From: Dactylosporangium roseum
GTDB lineage: Bacteria; Actinomycetota; Actinomycetes; Mycobacteriales; Micromonosporaceae
Length of the DNA stretch: 64,000 nucleotides
NCBI RefSeq assembly: GCF_025264685.1
Contig: NZ_CP073721.1
Coordinates: 2,905,001 to 2,969,000 of the forward strand
Direction: 5' to 3'
The position numbers were made by a program, and so were the translations under genes. The notes beneath the pieces are model-generated. The model was not told where the DNA came from, searched no databases, and was given only the letters and a program-made list of their open reading frames with translations. Below, in pieces: positions 1 through 8,582 of the stretch (within the stretch, counting starts at the first letter, position 1; the number at the start of each line of letters is the position of its first letter).

Positions 1-2
1 TG

Positions 3-629
3 TACGAGAACCTGCGTCAGGCCATCCTCGAGATGCGCATCAAGCCCGGCCAACGGCTGACCGAGCGCGACCTCATCGAGATGACCGACGCGTCGCGCAC
101 GAGTGTGCGCGAGGCACTGCGCGAGCTGATCGCGGACGGCATCGTCAAGACGGTTCCCTACAACCGTCACATCGTGGCGATCCCGACGCCGGACGAGGCG
201 CGCGAGCTGTATGAGGTGCGCGGCGCGCTGGAAGCCCTCGCGGCGCGACGGTTCACCTCCGCCGCGTCGGACGAGGAGGTCGCCGGCCTGCGCAGCGCCG
301 TCGAGAACTACGGGTCGGCCAGCTCGGTCACCGACCGGCTCGCGACGAAGGGCGAGATCTACCGCATCCTCGGCACGTATGCGCCGGTCGTGTACACGGT
401 CCTGCACACCCTCAACGCCCGCGTCGCGATGCTGCGCACGATGTCCCTCACGGCCCCTGGGCGCCACGAGGAGTCGGTGCGTGAGATCAACACGATCCTG
501 GCCGCGATCGAGGCCAGGGACCCCGAGGCGGCGGCGCGCGAGTCGCTGGCTCACGCCGACCAGGCGTGTGCCGTCGCCTTGCGACTGCTGAACGAGAGCC
601 CGTGGGCTGTCGGAATCAACTGGGAGTGA
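3..629 (+). CDS. GntR-family (FCD/FadR-type) transcriptional regulator, 5' end outside window
   Basis: The frame is open from the first bases of the window, so the start codon lies upstream and about 209 codons remain. The visible N-terminus is the end of a winged helix-turn-helix: ERDLIEMTDASRTSVREALR followed by a wing (DGIVKTVPYNRHIVAI). It continues into an alpha-helical FCD ligand-binding domain (YEVRGALEALAARRF, with the C-terminal SLAHADQAC helix). Regulators of this class bind metabolite acids and usually repress the neighbouring catabolic operon. Its position directly upstream of the crotonase/dehydrogenase genes on the same strand suggests it controls them; that is inference. The FCD domain is shorter than usual at its C-terminus but not obviously broken. 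Confidence 0.88.
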   Translation, partial: YENLRQAILEMRIKPGQRLTERDLIEMTDASRTSVREALRELIADGIVKTVPYNRHIVAIPTPDEARELYEVRGALEALAARRFTSAASDEEVAGLRSAVENYGSASSVTDRLATKGEIYRILGTYAPVVYTVLHTLNARVAMLRTMSLTAPGRHEESVREINTILAAIEARDPEAAARESLAHADQACAVALRLLNESPWAVGINWE

Positions 630-802
630 TCGTGCAACGGCCAGGCGCGGGCGCGTCCTGGGCGACGACCGCGTAGACGGCCAGGACCGGCGCGCGGACG
701 ATCGGGAGCCCGCCAGCCCGACATCAGTGAACACCACCGACCACCGCTACCGACACCACTGACGCGCCGCGTCGCCACACCTACGGATTGATTGGGGAAG
801 TT

Positions 803-1648
803 GTGTCTGATTTCGAGTCGAACTACGAAACCGTGCTGGTGGACCAGCGCGACGACGGGGCGACGTGGATCACCTTCAACCGCCCTGAGAAGCGCAACGC
901 GATGAACCCGACCATGCACTACGAGATGGTCGACGTGCTGGGCCGCCTGGAGGCCGACGACCGGACGCGAGTGCTGATCTTCACCGGCGCGGGCAACTCC
1001 TGGGTCGCCGGCCAGGACATCGAGGAGTACTTCCGGCAGCAGGACAACGACCCCGTGAGCCTCGCGGCGTCGAGCCGGGCCAGCCAGGAGTGGCGCTGGC
1101 GGCGGCTGTGGACCTACCCCAAGCCGACGATCGCGATGGTCAACGGCTGGTGCTTCGGCGGAGGCTTCACCCAGCTCACGGCGTGCGATCTCGCGATCGC
1201 GGCAGACGAGGCGAAGTTCGGTCTCAGCGAGGTGAACTGGGGCATCCTGCCGGGCGGCTACGTCAGCCGGGCGATCAAGGAGGTGCTCGGCTACCGGGAC
1301 ATCATGCGCCTCATCCTGACCGGCGACCCCATCGACGGCAAGGAAGCCGAGCGCCTCGGCCTGGTGAACAAGTCGGTGCCGCTCGCCGAGTTGCGCGACG
1401 AGACCGAACGGCTGGTCGCCAAGCTGCTGGAGAAGAACAGTGCGGTCTTGAACGCGACCAAGCAGGCCTACAAGTTCGTCAAGGACATGGGCGTGCTCGA
1501 GGCCGAGGAGTACCTGAAGGTCAAGCAGATCGCGCTCCGTGCGACCGACCCCGAGAAGGGCCGGGACAACGGGACGACCCAGTTCCTCGACGACAAGACC
1601 TACCGTCCCGGCCTCGGTTCGTACGACCGGAAGGTGGCGCAGTTATGA
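803..1648 (+). CDS. p-hydroxycinnamoyl-CoA hydratase/lyase-like crotonase
   Basis: This is a crotonase-fold protein of 281 residues. It keeps the signature blocks of the 4-hydroxycinnamoyl(feruloyl)-CoA hydratase/lyase subfamily: VNGWCFGGGF (oxyanion-hole region), GLSEVNWGI with the catalytic Glu143, and the C-terminal QFLDDKTYRPGL. That family hydrates the CoA thioester and then cleaves it to an aromatic aldehyde and acetyl-CoA. The numbering runs in register with the Pseudomonas enzyme as I remember it. By that alignment the Ser123 position is Thr and the Tyr239 position, reported to contact the phenolic hydroxyl, is Lys, while Tyr75 is kept. The true substrate may therefore differ. I prefer the GTG at 803; a TTG at 788 is the alternative. 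The stop overlaps the next start by four bases (ATGA), indicating translational coupling to the acyl-CoA dehydrogenase. Confidence 0.82.
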   Translation: MSDFESNYETVLVDQRDDGATWITFNRPEKRNAMNPTMHYEMVDVLGRLEADDRTRVLIFTGAGNSWVAGQDIEEYFRQQDNDPVSLAASSRASQEWRWRRLWTYPKPTIAMVNGWCFGGGFTQLTACDLAIAADEAKFGLSEVNWGILPGGYVSRAIKEVLGYRDIMRLILTGDPIDGKEAERLGLVNKSVPLAELRDETERLVAKLLEKNSAVLNATKQAYKFVKDMGVLEAEEYLKVKQIALRATDPEKGRDNGTTQFLDDKTYRPGLGSYDRKVAQL

Positions 1649-2811
1649 CCTCCGACGAGCAGGGGCTTTTCGAGCTCCCACCAGAGCTGAAGAGCCTGCG
1701 CTCGGCGGTTCGCGAGTTCGTCGCGCGCGAGCTGATCCCGCTCGAGGCGACTGTCGCGCCACAGCAGATCACGCGGGAACAGAAGGACCGGCTCCGCGGC
1801 ATCATCGAATCGATGGGCCTGTGGCAGCTCGACCTGTCCGAGGAGTTCGGCGGCCCAGGTCTGGACCTGCTCGCGCGCTGCGTGGTGTACGAGGAGGTCG
1901 GCCACACGACGGTGGTGCCGATGCGTGGGCTGGGTTGTCTGTTCGGACCGCGGGTCGGGCCGATCCTCGAGCAGTGCACCGAGGAGCAGCGCGAGCGCTT
2001 CCTGTACCCGGCGATCCGCGGCGAGCTGAAGGTGTGCTTCGCGCAGACCGAGTCCGAGGCCGGCTCGGATCCGTCCGCGGTTCGTACCCGTGCGGTGCGC
2101 CGCGGGGACCACTACGTCCTCGACGGATCGAAGCGCTTCATCACGGACGCGTGGCAGTCCGACTACGCGCAGGTGCTGTGCCAGGTCGAGGCCGAGGACG
2201 GGCAGTGCACGACCGGCATGCTCATGGTGGATCTGTCCTCGCCCGGTGTGACACACGGTCGTCGCGAGTCGACGATGATGGGCGACGCGCCGTCCGAGCT
2301 CGTGTTCCAGGGCGTCCGCGTCCCGTCCGGCAACCTGCTCGGCGGCGAGGGCGGCGGGTTCGCGCTGAGCCAGCGATGGCTCAGCGAGGGCCGGATCAAG
2401 CGACAGGGCGCGTTGTGCCTCGGCATCGCGCAACGCGCGCTGGACCTGATGGTCGACTACTCGCGGGAGCGTACGACCTTCGGCCGGCCGCTGCGCGACC
2501 GCCAGGCCGTGCAGTTCATGGTCGCCGACTCGACCATGGAGCTCGAAGCCGCCCGGCTGCTCGTGCACTCGACCGCCGCGAGGTTCGACCGCGGCGAGGA
2601 CGTACGCAACGCCAGCTACATGGTGAAGATCACCAGTGTCGAGACGGCATGCCGGATCGTGGACCGCGCTCTTCAGGTTCACGGCGGAGTCGGCCTGACG
2701 CACGAACTGCCGCTCGAATACTGGTACCGCCAGACGCGCAGCATGCGCATCACCGAAGGAGCCCACGAGGTCCTGCGCTCCACACTCGGACGCAACCTCA
2801 CGAGGAAATAG
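1645..2811 (+). CDS. Acyl-CoA dehydrogenase
   Basis: This 388-residue flavoprotein has the complete acyl-CoA dehydrogenase layout: N-terminal helical domain (1-120), beta domain with the FAD/substrate segment CFAQTESEAGSDPS, and C-terminal helical domain with RERTTFGRPLRDRQAVQF and ALQVHGGVGLTHELPLEYWY. The catalytic base is Glu371 in ITEGAHEV, the position used by medium- and short-chain family members. Such enzymes introduce a 2,3-double bond into acyl-CoA and pass electrons to ETF. The start ATG sits inside the preceding stop (ATGA), so the two proteins are made together. This fits a side-chain pathway in which the dehydrogenase makes an enoyl-CoA that the crotonase hydrates. No ETF genes are visible nearby. 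Confidence 0.93.
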   Translation: MTSDEQGLFELPPELKSLRSAVREFVARELIPLEATVAPQQITREQKDRLRGIIESMGLWQLDLSEEFGGPGLDLLARCVVYEEVGHTTVVPMRGLGCLFGPRVGPILEQCTEEQRERFLYPAIRGELKVCFAQTESEAGSDPSAVRTRAVRRGDHYVLDGSKRFITDAWQSDYAQVLCQVEAEDGQCTTGMLMVDLSSPGVTHGRRESTMMGDAPSELVFQGVRVPSGNLLGGEGGGFALSQRWLSEGRIKRQGALCLGIAQRALDLMVDYSRERTTFGRPLRDRQAVQFMVADSTMELEAARLLVHSTAARFDRGEDVRNASYMVKITSVETACRIVDRALQVHGGVGLTHELPLEYWYRQTRSMRITEGAHEVLRSTLGRNLTRK

Positions 2812-3078
2812 CCGCACCACCCGAACGCAGGTCGCCCGCCGGTAACGCCAGGACCGGGTCGACCGCCGCGAGCCCGCATGTGCGCGGACATCGCCGTCCG
2901 CTCGACGGGAACACCGACAACGACTCTCAATGGACACCGTACCACGGCCAGATCCCCGTCGGTGGTTAGGGCATCGTCGAGGACGAATCGGTGGCCGGCC
3001 GAGCCAGGGCTCGGCCGGCACATCGGGCACGACATGCTCGGCGGCGCCCGACCGGGTCAACAGAAGGAACTCGCACTC
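2812..3078. other. Intergenic spacer with no recognisable gene
   Basis: These 267 bases separate the acyl-CoA dehydrogenase from the aldehyde dehydrogenase. The aldehyde dehydrogenase frame stays open through much of it, but the codons read as low-complexity sequence without family similarity. I see no tRNA, repeat or clear terminator. A purine-rich ribosome site (AGAAGGAA) lies at its right end, at 3062-3069. Confidence 0.5.
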
Positions 3079-4575
3079 ATGACATACATCTCAAGCTCGA
3101 AGGTCGTGCACAGCACCGACGACGGTGACGTGCCGTTCGCGCCGATGTTCCACTCCGGGACGTGGCAGGAGGGGCAGTCCGGTCGCCGGCTCGCCGTTCA
3201 CGAACCGGCGACCGGGGTACTGCTCGGGCAGGTGCCGGACGCGACCGCCGCCGACGTCGCCGCGGCCTATGCGTCAGCCAAGCGCGCGCAGGTGGGCTGG
3301 GCCCGCATGGCACCGTCCGAACGGGGCAAGCTCCTGCACCGCGTGGCGGACGCCATCGAAGGCTCGCTGGAGGACCTCGCTCGGCTGGAGGCGACGGACT
3401 CCGGCAACCCTGTCACGGCAATGCGTCGCGACGTCGCCAAGGGCGCGGAGATCTTCCGCCACATGGCGGGCCTGGGCTATCTGCTCAAGGGCGAGGTCAT
3501 CCCGATCTCGACCGAGGGACTTCACTACACCCGCCGGTATCCCTACGGCGTCGTGGCTCGGATCGTCGCCTTCAACCATCCGTTCCTGTTCGCGTGCGGG
3601 CGGGTCGCGTCGGCACTCGTGGCGGGCAACGCCGTGCTGCTCAAGCCGTCCGAGCACACCCCGTTCGCCGCCCTCGCACTCGCGCGGATCACCCAGGACA
3701 TCCTTCCCCCCGGAGTGCTGAGTGTCCTCACCGGCGGCGCGGAGCTCGGTGCGGCGCTCACCTCGCACCGCGGCATCGAGCGGATCTCGTTCACCGGCAG
3801 TGTGCGCACCGCCCTGAAAATCTCGGAGCAGGCCGCGCGGAGCGGGCACGTGAAGTCCATGAGCTTCGAGCTCGGCGGCAAGAACCCGATGGTCGTCCTC
3901 CCGGACGCCGACCCCGAGAAGGTCGCCGCCGCGGCGGTGCGGGGCATGAACTTCATGGCGGTCCAGGGCCAGAGCTGTGGCTCGACGACGCGGCTGTTCC
4001 TGCACCGTGACATCGCGGCGCGAGTACTCGAGCACCTCGTGCCTCGGGTCGAGGCGATCCGGCTGGGGCGCCCGGACGACCCCGACACCGAGATGGGCTG
4101 TCTGATCAGCCATGAGGCGCGGGACCGTTGCCTCGGGTTCATCGAGCAGGGCGTCCGGGACGGTGCCCGCGTCCTCGCCGGTGGTTCGGTGCCCGACGAC
4201 CCCGGCCTCGCAAGCGGGCCGTACCTCCGGCCGACGGTGCTGGTCGATGTCCCGGACACCTCTGTCTGCGCGACACAGGAGATCTTCGGACCGGTGCTGA
4301 GCGTGCTGGAGTGGTCCGACCTCGACGACGTCGTGGAACGCGCGAACTCCCTTCCGTACGGCCTGACCGCGGCGGTGTGGACCGACGACATCCGCAGCGC
4401 TCTGCGAGTCGCCGACGCCCTGGAGTCCGGCTACGTGTGGATCAACGACGTGGAGTTCCGTCACTACGCCGTGCCGTTCGGAGGCTGGAAGGACTCGGGT
4501 ATCGGAGACGAGTACGGCCTGGACGAGCCGATGTCGTTCACCCGCAGCAAGACGATCGTCGCCACGTATTCCTAG
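3079..4575 (+). CDS. NAD(P)-dependent aldehyde dehydrogenase (benzaldehyde/vanillin dehydrogenase-like)
   Basis: This is a 498-residue ALDH superfamily member. Visible motifs are the FNHPF segment near the cofactor cleft, the Rossmann motif ISFTGSVRTAL, the general base Glu264 in FELGGKNPMVV, the nucleophile Cys300 in QGQSCGS and the C-terminal QEIFGPVLSV. It oxidises an aldehyde to the acid with NAD(P)+. Downstream of a hydratase/lyase-like enzyme, the obvious role is to oxidise the aromatic aldehyde released by side-chain cleavage; this is inferred from context. I chose the ATG at 3079 because an AGAAGGAA ribosome site lies about nine bases upstream and because the longer in-frame extension has no family similarity. 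Confidence 0.9.
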   Translation: MTYISSSKVVHSTDDGDVPFAPMFHSGTWQEGQSGRRLAVHEPATGVLLGQVPDATAADVAAAYASAKRAQVGWARMAPSERGKLLHRVADAIEGSLEDLARLEATDSGNPVTAMRRDVAKGAEIFRHMAGLGYLLKGEVIPISTEGLHYTRRYPYGVVARIVAFNHPFLFACGRVASALVAGNAVLLKPSEHTPFAALALARITQDILPPGVLSVLTGGAELGAALTSHRGIERISFTGSVRTALKISEQAARSGHVKSMSFELGGKNPMVVLPDADPEKVAAAAVRGMNFMAVQGQSCGSTTRLFLHRDIAARVLEHLVPRVEAIRLGRPDDPDTEMGCLISHEARDRCLGFIEQGVRDGARVLAGGSVPDDPGLASGPYLRPTVLVDVPDTSVCATQEIFGPVLSVLEWSDLDDVVERANSLPYGLTAAVWTDDIRSALRVADALESGYVWINDVEFRHYAVPFGGWKDSGIGDEYGLDEPMSFTRSKTIVATYS

Positions 4576-4640
4576 TGCGGCCACCGGCGCGCGTGCGTCG
4601 GCGGCCGCGTGGATCACACCTTCGACAGGAGCTGTTGTAC

Positions 4641-5219
4641 ATGTCGCTCGAGATTCGCAAGATCGTCTCTGTCACCGAGGACCTGCACCGGGAGGGCGTT
4701 CGCGAGGTCGCCCCACCGACCCACTCGGCGATCGTGAGTGCGGTGATCCGCAACCCGTGGGTAGGCATGGGATTCGTCGAAGACCTCGACCCCGTGATCC
4801 AGGAGGTGGCACCGCGGCTGGCTCGGATCGTGGTGCCCGAACTCGTGCGCATCATGGGTGGCCCCGAGAACATCGAGGCCTACGGCAAGTCGGCGACCGT
4901 CGGCCTCGCAGGTGAGGTCGAGCATGCGTCCGCGCTCATTCACACCTTGCGGTTCGGCAACGTTCTTCGCGACCAGGCCGCCGGCACCAGCTTCCTGAGC
5001 TTCACGAACAAGCGCGGTGCGGCCGGCGCGACGATCACGATTCCCCTGGTGCACAAGACGGACCGTGCCGAGCGCTCGCACTTCCTGACCGTCGAGACGG
5101 TGGTCCCGGACGCGCCGATGGCCGACGAGATCGTGGTGTCGATCGCCGCGTCGTCGGCCGGAAGGCCGTTCGCCCGGATCGGCAACCGGCGCCGCGACGT
5201 CGAGGTCGGCGCGGTCTAG
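4641..5219 (+). CDS. Amino acid synthesis (AA_synth, DUF1185) family protein
   Basis: This 192-residue protein matches the AA_synth/DUF1185 family by overall pattern: an opening EIRKIVSVTEDLHREG, the central VGLAGEVEHASALIHTLRFG and a conserved C-terminal GRPFARIGNR. The family is poorly characterised. Its members are usually encoded inside clusters for degradation of amides, pyrimidines or N-heterocycles and have no confirmed reaction. The start ATG at 4641 follows an ACAGGA element by ten bases. It lies between the aldehyde dehydrogenase and an amidohydrolase remnant, so it belongs to the same catabolic block. The family assignment is fairly secure; the function is not. Confidence 0.75.
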   Translation: MSLEIRKIVSVTEDLHREGVREVAPPTHSAIVSAVIRNPWVGMGFVEDLDPVIQEVAPRLARIVVPELVRIMGGPENIEAYGKSATVGLAGEVEHASALIHTLRFGNVLRDQAAGTSFLSFTNKRGAAGATITIPLVHKTDRAERSHFLTVETVVPDAPMADEIVVSIAASSAGRPFARIGNRRRDVEVGAV

Positions 5220-5280
5220 CCGGCACTCCTCGCAGTCCGGCCCATCAGCTCGTCCCGACCCGCTGAACGGAGGCGCAACA

Positions 5281-5450
5281 TGTGGTTCGACACCGCGGGC
5301 TACGGTCCGTCGGCGGTCCGGTTCGCGATCGGGGCGTCGAGGCTCGTGTTCGGCGCGAACCATCTCGAAGACGCTGTCGACCGGTCGCATGCCTGTGCCG
5401 GTGACGCGGAAATGCAGCGCGCGCATCCTGTCCGCCAACGCGGCCGAGCT
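5281..5450 (+). pseudogene. C-terminal remnant of an amidohydrolase (ACMSD/amidohydrolase-2 type), frameshifted
   Basis: Starting at the ATG at 5281, the frame reads WFDTAGYGPSAVRF...ASRLVFGANHLEDAVD. This is the penultimate conserved block of metal-dependent amidohydrolases, which carries the Asp-containing DTAG and FG.D segments. About 35 codons later the similarity moves to another frame, which reads RILSANAAEL, the usual C-terminal helix of the same family. Only about 55 of an expected 280-330 residues remain, split by a frameshift. An intact GGAGG lies just upstream, so a short peptide may still be translated. The parent enzyme would fit the aromatic/heterocycle catabolic context. It could be read as a small unknown ORF, but the two-frame match favours decay. 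Confidence 0.6.
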
Positions 5451-5527
5451 TTGCGCTGTGCAGGCACCGATGGGCCGAACGGCCGGGTTGGCCGTGATGG
5501 TCGCCCATACAGGAAGAGGTGACGGCG

Positions 5528-6589
5528 ATGTCCGTGACTACCACTACGACGGCGGCGGGCGTGCCGCGCAACACGTCGACGCAGAGCAAGTACGTGAGCT
5601 ACCTGCTCGCCACCCTCAGGTTCACGCTGTCGAGGATTCTGCAGGCGGTCGGCCTGGTGTTCGGTGTCGTCGCCGTGATGTTCGTCCTGATCCGCATGGC
5701 ACCGGGGGACCCGGTGCAGGCGATGGTCGGTGACTTCCCCGTGCCCGACGAGTACCGGGCCCAGATCGAACGTCAGTACCACCTCGACGACTCCCTGCTC
5801 GTCCAGTTCCTCGCCTACCTCCGCAACATCCTGCGCGGCGACCTCGGGTACTCGTACGCGAGCCACCAGTCCGTGCGGGACCTCATCCTCGACCGCCTTC
5901 CCGCGACACTGCTGCTCACGGTCGCCGGTTTGGCGGCCGCGGCGGTCATCGGCATCGTGGTCGGGACGTGGAGCGCCGTGTCGAGCCGCCGCAGTACGAG
6001 GGCCTTCCTCGACACCACGGTCCTGTTCGGCTTCTCGATCCCGACGTTCTGGCTCGGCGAGATGCTGGTCCTGCTGTTCGCGCTCAAGCTCGGCTGGCTG
6101 CCGAGCGGCGGCATGTCCGACCCGCGCGCGGAGACATCCGGACTCGGGTCCCTGCTGGCGGTCGGTCCTTACCTCATCCTGCCCGCCGCGGCACTCGGCA
6201 TTCGCGAGCTCGCCGCGACGGCCCGGATCGCGAAGGGCTCGACGATGGGAGTCCTCAGCGAGGACTACATCGTGACGGCGCGCTCGAAGGGCTTGTCGAC
6301 CGCGGCGACGATTCGCGGGCACGTACTGCGTAACGCCGCGCTGCCGATCATCGCCTCGCTCGGCTACCGAGTCGGGCTCGCACTGGCCGGTGCGGTGACG
6401 ATCGAGGTGGTGTTCTCGTGGCCGGGGATCGGCCGGTTGCTGTACCAGGCGATCATCGCGCGTGACAACAGCGTCGTCGTCGGCGTGATCCTCGTCATCG
6501 CGATCCTGGTGATCGTCGCCAACCTGCTCACCGAGCTGCTGTACCGCGTGATGGACCCACGTATCAAGGGAGCACGTCATGGCCGCTAG
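5528..6589 (+). CDS. ABC transporter permease, DppB/OppB type
   Basis: This 353-residue integral membrane permease has the DppB hallmarks. These are an N-terminal membrane helix followed by RMAPGDPVQAMVGD, the periplasmic loop with LRGDLGYSYA, and five further helices. The cytoplasmic EAA loop that docks on the ATPases reads TARSKGLSTAATIRGHVLRN, and FSWPGIGRLLYQAI follows it. It forms the import channel together with the DppC half of the next protein. I prefer the ATG at 5528, eight bases after an AGGAAGAGG ribosome site; a GTG at 5519 is also in frame. The 3' end overlaps the next gene by eleven bases, so the transporter genes form one operon. Confidence 0.93.
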   Translation: MSVTTTTTAAGVPRNTSTQSKYVSYLLATLRFTLSRILQAVGLVFGVVAVMFVLIRMAPGDPVQAMVGDFPVPDEYRAQIERQYHLDDSLLVQFLAYLRNILRGDLGYSYASHQSVRDLILDRLPATLLLTVAGLAAAAVIGIVVGTWSAVSSRRSTRAFLDTTVLFGFSIPTFWLGEMLVLLFALKLGWLPSGGMSDPRAETSGLGSLLAVGPYLILPAAALGIRELAATARIAKGSTMGVLSEDYIVTARSKGLSTAATIRGHVLRNAALPIIASLGYRVGLALAGAVTIEVVFSWPGIGRLLYQAIIARDNSVVVGVILVIAILVIVANLLTELLYRVMDPRIKGARHGR

Positions 6590-8582
6590 CACGAGCGCGC
6601 TCCGCGCTCCCCGGAAAGCGCGGCGGCTCGCGTGGGCCGGCAGTCTACGGTCCGGCTACGGTCTGGTCGGCTCGGTGACGCTCGGCATCCTGGTACTGGT
6701 CGCGGTCTTCGCCCCACTGCTCGCACCCGAAGACCCGCACGCGATCACGTCCGAGTTCCTCAGCCCGCCGTCGGGCGCCCACCTGCTCGGCACCGACCTC
6801 GTCGGGCACGACCTGCTCAGCCAGCTCGTCTACGGCGCTCGCGTGACGCTGCTCGTCGCGGGCACGGCCGCCGTGATCTCGTTCGGCCTCGGCGTGCTCG
6901 TGGGCAGCGTGGCCGGCTACTTCCGCGGCCCGGTCGACACCCTGCTGATGAAGGTCACCGAGTTCTTCCAGATCATCCCGAGCCTGGTGTTCGCGCTCGT
7001 CTTGGTCGCGCTCATGGGGTCACACCTGTGGCTGGTGACGCTCGCCATCGGTCTGACGATCTGGCCGCAGCAGGCGCGCATCGTACGAGCACAGTTCCTC
7101 ACACTTCGCGAACGCGAGTTCGTGCAGGCGTCCCGGGCGCTGGGCTTCTCGGACCGGCACATCATCTTCCGTGAGATCTACCCGAACGCGCTCGGGCCGG
7201 TGTTCGTGCAGGCAACGCTCGACGTCGGGGTCGCGATCCTGCTCGAGACCGCGTTGAGCTTCCTCGGTCTCGGTGACCCCAACAAGGCGAGCTGGGGACA
7301 GATGCTCTTCGGTGCGCAGGCACACCTCGAGCGGGCCTGGTGGCTGGCCTTGTGGCCCGGCGTGGCGATCGCGCTCACCGTGCTCGCTGTCAACTTCGTC
7401 GGCGACTCGTTGAGCGAGTGGTTCAACGCCCGCTCGGACGTCGGTCGCGTCAGCCTGCAACGGCACAAGCCGTCCGTCCGCGCGGACCGGCCGAACGGCG
7501 GGCGACCCGACGTCGGTGCCGACGGCCGGTCCGCACAGGCCGAGTCCGCGCGGGCCGAGTCCGCACAGCCCGAGAACCCGTTGCTGCGCGTCGACGACCT
7601 CACGGTGCACCTGAGACGCGGTGCGAAGGTCGTCCGGGCCGTGGACCACCTCGAGTTGGCCGTGCGGCCCGGTGAGCGGGTCGGGCTCGTCGGCGAGTCG
7701 GGTTCGGGCAAGTCGATGTTCTCGCGGGCCGTCCTGCAGATGCTGCCCTCAGCGAACGTCGAACGGTTCAGCGGCGCCATCGAGCTCGCCGGCGTGGACC
7801 TGATGCGGCTGGGTGAGGACGCCATCAGGGGCGTCCGTTCACATGACCTGTCGATCGTCTTCCAGGATCCGATGACGTACCTGAACCCGACGATGCGGAT
7901 CGGTCGTCAGATCGGCGAAGCCATGGCCGGGTGCACTGGGAAGGAGCGGCGCGAACGGGTTCGCGAGATGCTCACCGCGGTCGCCCTGCCCACGACCAAC
8001 AAGTTCCTGCGTCAGTACCCGCATGAGCTCAGCGGCGGGATGCGGCAACGCGTCATGATCGCGATGGCGCTGGCCAGCCGGCCACGGCTGCTCATCGCGG
8101 ACGAACCGACGACTGCCCTGGACGTGACCGTGCAGGCGCAGGTGCTGCGCACCATCGTGGCGGTACACGAGGCGCGGCAGATGGCCATGCTCATCATCAC
8201 CCATGACCTCGCGATCGTCGCGGAGGTGTGCGACCGCGCGTACGTGATGTACGGAGGGCAGATCGTCGAGGAGGCGCCGGTCGGCCGGCTGTTCAGCGCG
8301 CCGCGCCACCCGTACACGCAAGGACTGATGGCCAGCATGCCGGGACGGGCGCGGCACGGCACCGGTGAACGGCTCAGGGGATCGGTGGTCGACCTGACGA
8401 ACGTCCCGACCGGATGCCGGTTCGCGGCCAGGTGCAAGCTGGTCCACGATCGGTGCGCCGAGGCACCACCGTTGGTGCGCGTCGGCGACGAGCGGGTGCG
8501 CTGCTGGCTCTTCAGTGACAACTCCGAACGTCACGACCACGCCGACGGTTCGGCGAGGCAACTGGAAGACACCGGATCATGA
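6579..8582 (+). CDS. Fused ABC permease (DppC type) and ATP-binding protein (DppD type)
   Basis: This is one 667-residue polypeptide joining two normally separate subunits. Residues 1-290 are a DppC permease with LLGTDLVGHDLLSQLVYGAR, an EAA loop (QASRALGFSDRHIIFREIYP) and SFLGLGDPNKASWGQML. A linker of about 35 residues rich in Ala/Glu/Gln/Arg, with a repeated AQAESARAES pattern, leads into a DppD ATPase. The ATPase has Walker A GESGSGKS, Q-loop FQDPM, signature LSGGMRQRV, Walker B LLIADEPTTALD and the switch histidine in IITHDLA. The C-terminus carries the oligopeptide-ATPase cysteines (GCRFAARCKLVHDRCAEA). Such fusions are known in this transporter class. It starts inside the preceding gene and its stop overlaps the next start (ATGA). 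Confidence 0.93.
   Translation: MAASTSALRAPRKARRLAWAGSLRSGYGLVGSVTLGILVLVAVFAPLLAPEDPHAITSEFLSPPSGAHLLGTDLVGHDLLSQLVYGARVTLLVAGTAAVISFGLGVLVGSVAGYFRGPVDTLLMKVTEFFQIIPSLVFALVLVALMGSHLWLVTLAIGLTIWPQQARIVRAQFLTLREREFVQASRALGFSDRHIIFREIYPNALGPVFVQATLDVGVAILLETALSFLGLGDPNKASWGQMLFGAQAHLERAWWLALWPGVAIALTVLAVNFVGDSLSEWFNARSDVGRVSLQRHKPSVRADRPNGGRPDVGADGRSAQAESARAESAQPENPLLRVDDLTVHLRRGAKVVRAVDHLELAVRPGERVGLVGESGSGKSMFSRAVLQMLPSANVERFSGAIELAGVDLMRLGEDAIRGVRSHDLSIVFQDPMTYLNPTMRIGRQIGEAMAGCTGKERRERVREMLTAVALPTTNKFLRQYPHELSGGMRQRVMIAMALASRPRLLIADEPTTALDVTVQAQVLRTIVAVHEARQMAMLIITHDLAIVAEVCDRAYVMYGGQIVEEAPVGRLFSAPRHPYTQGLMASMPGRARHGTGERLRGSVVDLTNVPTGCRFAARCKLVHDRCAEAPPLVRVGDERVRCWLFSDNSERHDHADGSARQLEDTGS

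Noticed and set aside
1090..1644. In-frame upstream extension of the acyl-CoA dehydrogenase.
   Set aside because: It lies entirely inside the crotonase gene in another frame; family similarity begins at the ATG at 1645, which has the ATGA overlap.
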